From: Bradyrhizobium jicamae
GTDB taxonomy: Bacteria; Pseudomonadota; Alphaproteobacteria; Rhizobiales; Xanthobacteraceae
Reading direction: 5' to 3'
NCBI RefSeq assembly: GCF_018130215.1
Contig: NZ_JAFCKQ010000066.1
Span: 1 to 34,836 of the forward strand
DNA length: 34,836 bases
The position numbers and the translations under genes are program-made. Under the pieces are notes generated by a model, which ran no database searches, was not told where the DNA came from, and saw nothing but the letters and a program-made list of their open reading frames with translations. Shown here piece by piece: positions 31,370 through 34,836 of the stretch (position 1 is the first letter of the stretch; every line of letters starts with the position of its first letter).

Positions 31370-32190
31370 TGTCCTGCCGGTGCACACACCGTTCGCGGGC
31401 TCGATTTTGACAACGACAGCGCCTTCATGAACGACCCCGTCGTGTCGTGGTGCCGCTCGCACGATGTCGAAGTCACTCATTCCAGGGCCTACGAGAAGAA
31501 TGATCAGGCATTCGTTGAACAAAAAAAGGAGCCATCGTTCGCCGCCTTGTGGGCTACGGGCGGTTTGAAGGCATTGATACCGCTCGCTCATTAGCTCGCC
31601 TGTTTGCGGCGGCACGGCTGCAGTTTTTTCCAGCCCTTAAGCTGAAGGAGAAGCACCGCGAAGGTGCCAAGGTGATCAAGTGCTACTTTGCTCCCGCTAC
31701 GCCGTACGAAAGAGCATTGGTCCACCCGAGTCTCAATGAGGCATTCAAACGTAGGCTGCGGGAGATTTACCGCACGCTTGATCCGGTGGCATTGCTGGCA
31801 CAGCTGCGGGACGCTCAAAATGAGCTGGGCAAGCGCGTTGATCAGCGGGCTGGAAAGCCGGCGATGACTATCGCGCCGGTGCAAAACGACTTAGCGGCGT
31901 TTGCCCGAGAGCTCGGCGATGGTTGGAAACGGGGTGAGCCTGTGCCACGTCGGCCATCGATGCTCGACCCCTATATTCCCATCATCGAGGAATGGCTCGC
32001 TGCGGCTCCGCACTTGTCCGCGGTCGATCTTCTCTCCCGGCTGGCAGCGCATGCGCCCGGTCGGTTCGGTGGCCATCAGCGGCGTACGGTGCAGCGATTG
32101 GTGAAGAATTGGCGATCAAAGGCCGCTCGACAGCTCATCAGCAGCACAGAGATCACACTATCGGTCCAAGCTTCGTGTCTTAATATCTAA
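31370..32190 (+). pseudogene. rve-type transposase, 5'-truncated with one frameshift
   Basis: The first frame gives GLDFDNDSAFMNDPVVSWCR and EVTHSRAYEKNDQAFVEQKK, the second D and the E of the DDE/rve core. A one-base deletion after the A-tract at 31521-31527 shifts the frame. The second frame gives GYGRFEGIDTARSLARLFAA, LKEKHREGAKVIK, NEAFKRRLREIYRTLDPVAL and a C-terminal YIPIIEEWLAAAPHLSAVDL. The N-terminus and first aspartate are missing. The family is a rhizobial integrase-type transposase whose IS group I cannot name. The frameshift creates an A_AAA_AAG heptamer. Confidence 0.8.
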
Positions 32191-32479
32191 TTCCGACGGG
32201 TTCTTTCGCCGAATCACCGCAAGCCGCTCGCTCGCTACGGCGCACTGGAGGGCGCGCTTCGCGAGCGGCTTGCTCGGACTCGCGGCAGCTGATTGCACCA
32301 GGGTGCGCTTCGGTAACATTGTCATCTGAGGCAATATGAGGGGGCGGTTTTCCATGGCGCGCGACACCAGGGGCTGTGGGCACCATCCCTATCCGCCCTG
32401 TTATTGAGGCTTTTGTCACCATTGTTCGCTTCGGGGATGTGCCTTGGGACAGCGGCTGACCGCCGCTGGCACAAGTACA

Positions 32480-32630
32480 CTCCCGATGTCGCGTCTTGAT
32501 ATTGCCGATCACCTTGGCTTGGAGCTCGAAGCCGGAGCCCGTGTGCTGATTCGATTGCGTAGCGCGCACGTTCTCGACTTCAACTGCCACGCGAAATCAT
32601 CCTCATCGACCGGCTGCGGCTGGTGAGCTG
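32480..32630 (+). pseudogene. CRP/FNR-family regulator fragment (DNA-binding end)
   Basis: The frame gives LPMSRLDIADHLGLELEAGA then RVLIRLRSAHVLDF, the helix-turn-helix of FixK/FNR-type regulators (family: LPMSRxDIADYLGLTxETVSR). A shift gives REIILIDRLRLVS, the usual C-terminus. The cNMP-binding domain is absent. It lies just upstream of the DUF2252 gene. Confidence 0.7.
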
Positions 32631-32765
32631 CTCTGCCCCAAGACCGGGCTTGGCCGTGGCATGGTGCAGTCCGGTATTCGCTACGCGCGGACGCCGTCTC
32701 AATGCTTAAGCCGCTCGGGAACCAAAACCGTAGGTCTGAGTTCCAAGTAGGGAACTGGAGGCTTG

Positions 32766-33938
32766 ATGCGAAACGGAGAACGGGTGTCACTGTTGAAATC
32801 GCGACAAGCGCTCAAGATGGCGCGGTCCGCGCACGCCTATGTCCGTGGGAGTACGCTCAAGTTTTACGAATGGTTGGACGAGCAAAAGCGCGGCACCTTG
32901 CCCGAAGGACCAGCCGTCTGGATTTGCGGAGATTGCCACGCCGGCAATCTCGGCCCGCTTGCCGACGCTGACGGAAAAATACGCGTCCAAATTCGTGACC
33001 TCGACCAAACCGTTATTGGAAATCCCTCCCATGATTTGATCCGCCTCGCGCTATCCCTTGCAACGGCCTCGCGCGGCTCAAACCTGCCCGGAGTAACAGC
33101 GGCGGAGATGATGGAAGCGATGATCGCAGGGTACGAAGAGGCCCTTCGGTCGGAGGACGATCTGCGCGACATGCCCAAGACGATCCGCCTCGTCATGCGG
33201 CAATCTGCACGACGTACCTGGAAGCATCTTGCAAAGGAGCGGATCGATGATACCAAACCGACGATACCACTTGGGAAAAAGTTCCTTGCAATTTCGAAGG
33301 CTGAGCGGAGCCGAATCGACAAGCTATTTAACTCGGACCAAATCCGCGCCCTTGTCACCAAGATCAAGTCACGCGAGAGCGATTGCGGGATCGATGTTGC
33401 CGACGCGGCGTACTGGATGAAAGGATGTAGTTCGCTCGGACTGCTCCGATATGCAGTTCTGGTGAAGATCGCCGCCGGAAAATCATCCGACTACACTCTC
33501 GTTGACATCAAGGAAGCAGTCAAAGCGTCGGCACCCCGCTACAAAGGCGTTCGCATGCCGAGATCGAATGCGGAGCGCGTCGTCGAAGGCGCACGCGCAC
33601 TCTCGCCAAATCTTGGGGAACGGATGAGAGCGGCCGATTTCGGCAGCAGCTCGGTTTTCATTCGCGAGCTCATGCCCCAGGATTTGAAGTTCGACTTCGA
33701 CACCATGGCAAGAGATGAAGCCGCTGAAGTCTCCAAATATTTGGCAACTGTCGTTGGAAAGGCCCACGCACTCCAAATGAGTGTGGCCGAGCGGAGGGCG
33801 TGGCTTCGAGCTCTTGCTTCGTCAAGAAGCAAGGCGCTCGATGCACCTAGCTGGCTGTGGCAGAGCGTGGTCGCGCTCATTTCCTCGCACGAGACAGCCT
33901 ATCTCGAACACTGCCGGCGCTATGCACTAGCAGCCTAA
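32766..33938 (+). CDS. DUF2252 family protein
   Basis: A 390-residue cytosolic protein. DUF2252 signatures are VWICGDCHAGNLGPLADADG (about 51-70), RDLDQTVIGNPSHDLIRLAL (about 77-96) and a C-terminal SSSVFIRELMPQDLKFDF. The GDxHxxN and D-x-D motifs suggest a protein-kinase-like or aminoglycoside-phosphotransferase-like fold, but no substrate is known. GGAGG precedes the ATG at 32766. A near-EcfG site (GGAAC-N16-AGTT, 32718-32742) lies 24 bp upstream. It appears intact and is the last functional gene in the window. Confidence 0.88.
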   Translation: MRNGERVSLLKSRQALKMARSAHAYVRGSTLKFYEWLDEQKRGTLPEGPAVWICGDCHAGNLGPLADADGKIRVQIRDLDQTVIGNPSHDLIRLALSLATASRGSNLPGVTAAEMMEAMIAGYEEALRSEDDLRDMPKTIRLVMRQSARRTWKHLAKERIDDTKPTIPLGKKFLAISKAERSRIDKLFNSDQIRALVTKIKSRESDCGIDVADAAYWMKGCSSLGLLRYAVLVKIAAGKSSDYTLVDIKEAVKASAPRYKGVRMPRSNAERVVEGARALSPNLGERMRAADFGSSSVFIRELMPQDLKFDFDTMARDEAAEVSKYLATVVGKAHALQMSVAERRAWLRALASSRSKALDAPSWLWQSVVALISSHETAYLEHCRRYALAA

Positions 33939-34759
33939 TGCCCAAAACCCGATTGCGGCGCTGTCTTCTTTTTACAAACGGGTCAGCTAGGATGCCCGAG
34001 CGATAGCGGCCGGCTCGTCGTAGGACCAGCATCCTATCAGGGTTGGCACATTCGGGGCGACACGAGCACGAAACTTTGAAGTCAGGGCGCCGTACGGCTC
34101 GATTGAAGGGTAACCTGAGCCGGCGCGACGAGCGCAGGATTGCTGCTCTTAAGTGTCCTCCCGCCGGACATGGTTCTGCGCACTTCCGCACGAAAGCCCG
34201 GCTTTCTCATGAGGATCCCCAAGTGCGCGCCTTTGGATTCGGGCTTGCTGCGAACGACTGGTAGCAATTGACCTGCTGTTCTAATTCCGGGGCGTGAGGT
34301 CAAGCTCTCCCTGAACATCCTTGCCGGGCCCATGGTTCTCTCCGCGGTAGGGGCGTGCACTCCGCACGAAGGCGTAAGACTTTGCCCTCTCGAGCACCGC
34401 AAAGCCAGGGGCGATCTCACTAACGCCAGCGTACCGGCAGGGACGTTCACTCCCGCTGCTCGGCGAGAGCTCGTTATCCTTCATGCTGGCCGATCAGCCT
34501 CTGGCTATCCGGTTTGCCGATTCGTCGCTTCGGGCCTTCAATTCGAAACCATTTTCAGGCTCGCCTCTTGTCACTTGCATTCGCGAGCGATTCAACATCT
34601 CCGCCGCTAGGGATGCAAAGCCGCCCCGAGCAGTCTGCGCTGGGATCTTGTCCAGTCGAACGGTCGCGAGACCGCCTACAGTCTCTTGTGTGTGACTTCG
34701 TCGGCTGCCGGGCCGCATCGGCGGGTTCCAACTGGATCAGGCTCTTACAAACACCGCCT
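33939..34759. other. about 820 bp without a supported gene
   Basis: Several frames of 65-120 codons are open on both strands, but none shows a recognisable motif or a convincing ribosome site. Part could be the 5' flank of the IS630 fragment at the window edge. Confidence 0.5.
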
Positions 34760-34836
34760 ATGGTCAAATTGACCGCGCACGGGAGCCTGTCGCGCGAGAC
34801 GGTGCGCCGCCGCCTGGCCGAGAACGATCTGAAGCC
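34760..34836 (+). pseudogene. IS630-type transposase fragment, cut by the window edge
   Basis: The frame encodes MVKLTAHGSLSRETVRRRLA then ENDLKP, the helix-turn-helix region of IS630-family transposases (family: LSRETVRRRLxxxxLKPW). The expected upstream residues (ARWTLRLLA) are degenerate here, so the 5' part is probably lost. The catalytic part would lie beyond the window. Confidence 0.65.

Noticed and set aside
34281..34718. Minus-strand frames of 67-74 codons near the right edge
   Set aside because: No motif, signal peptide or ribosome site could be found; likely chance frames.
1..34836. tRNA, rRNA and CRISPR arrays
   Set aside because: No tRNA cloverleaf signatures, rRNA blocks or regularly spaced short repeats were seen on reading both strands; a covariance search was not possible.

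Overview
The window looks like accessory chromosome of a Bradyrhizobium-type alphaproteobacterium (Nitrobacteraceae). Gene content, family resemblance and many rhizobial microproteins point this way, including HWE-type histidine kinases, a sigma-EcfG-type promoter, a TspO-like protein, and single-copy remnants of IS110, IS3 and IS630 elements. This assignment rests on recognising protein families by eye; no database search was run. No tRNA, rRNA or CRISPR array was found.

Layout. 0.1-2.3 kb: a membrane HWE sensor kinase followed by a single-domain response regulator, on the minus strand. 2.4-5.0 kb: debris, with a multiply frameshifted DUF3987 gene, a partial copy of a gene that is intact at 13.4 kb, an IS3/serine-recombinase chimera, a 14-bp inverted repeat, three small ORFs and a PAS fragment. 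5.1-7.0 kb: an ABM-like protein, a secreted fasciclin-domain protein, and a microprotein overlapping a TspO/MBR gene. 7.2-13.2 kb: remnants of two ATP-dependent DNA ligases, a duplicated hairpin element flanking a small membrane gene, an orphan acyl carrier protein, a small HTH-like protein, a dead IS110 transposase and a small zinc-ribbon protein.

13.4-27.9 kb is the best-preserved part. A minus-strand operon encodes a patatin-like lipase, acetoacetate decarboxylase and 3-hydroxybutyrate dehydrogenase. A second minus-strand operon encodes a soluble HWE-like kinase, two lipoprotein membrane-fusion proteins, an RND permease and a secreted Gly/Pro/Tyr-rich protein, with 4-nt overlaps through the pump genes. 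A TetR gene runs divergently from it. Further right are a decayed second TetR gene, a two-gene minus operon, and a plus-strand set of two membrane proteins and a PepSY protein. Near-identical palindromes (AACTATAC-N-GTATAGTT type) lie upstream of the lipase operon, between the TetR and pump operons, and over the start region of the 26.2-kb promoter. I infer one TetR regulon joining efflux, lipid hydrolysis, ketone-body metabolism and envelope proteins.

28.2-34.8 kb: microproteins (two apparently paralogous), a structured noncoding stretch with a palindromic DnaA box, a perfect EcfG-type promoter with no clear gene behind it, fragments of LysR and CRP/FNR regulators, a frameshifted rve-type transposase, an intact DUF2252 gene, and the start of an IS630-type fragment cut by the window edge.
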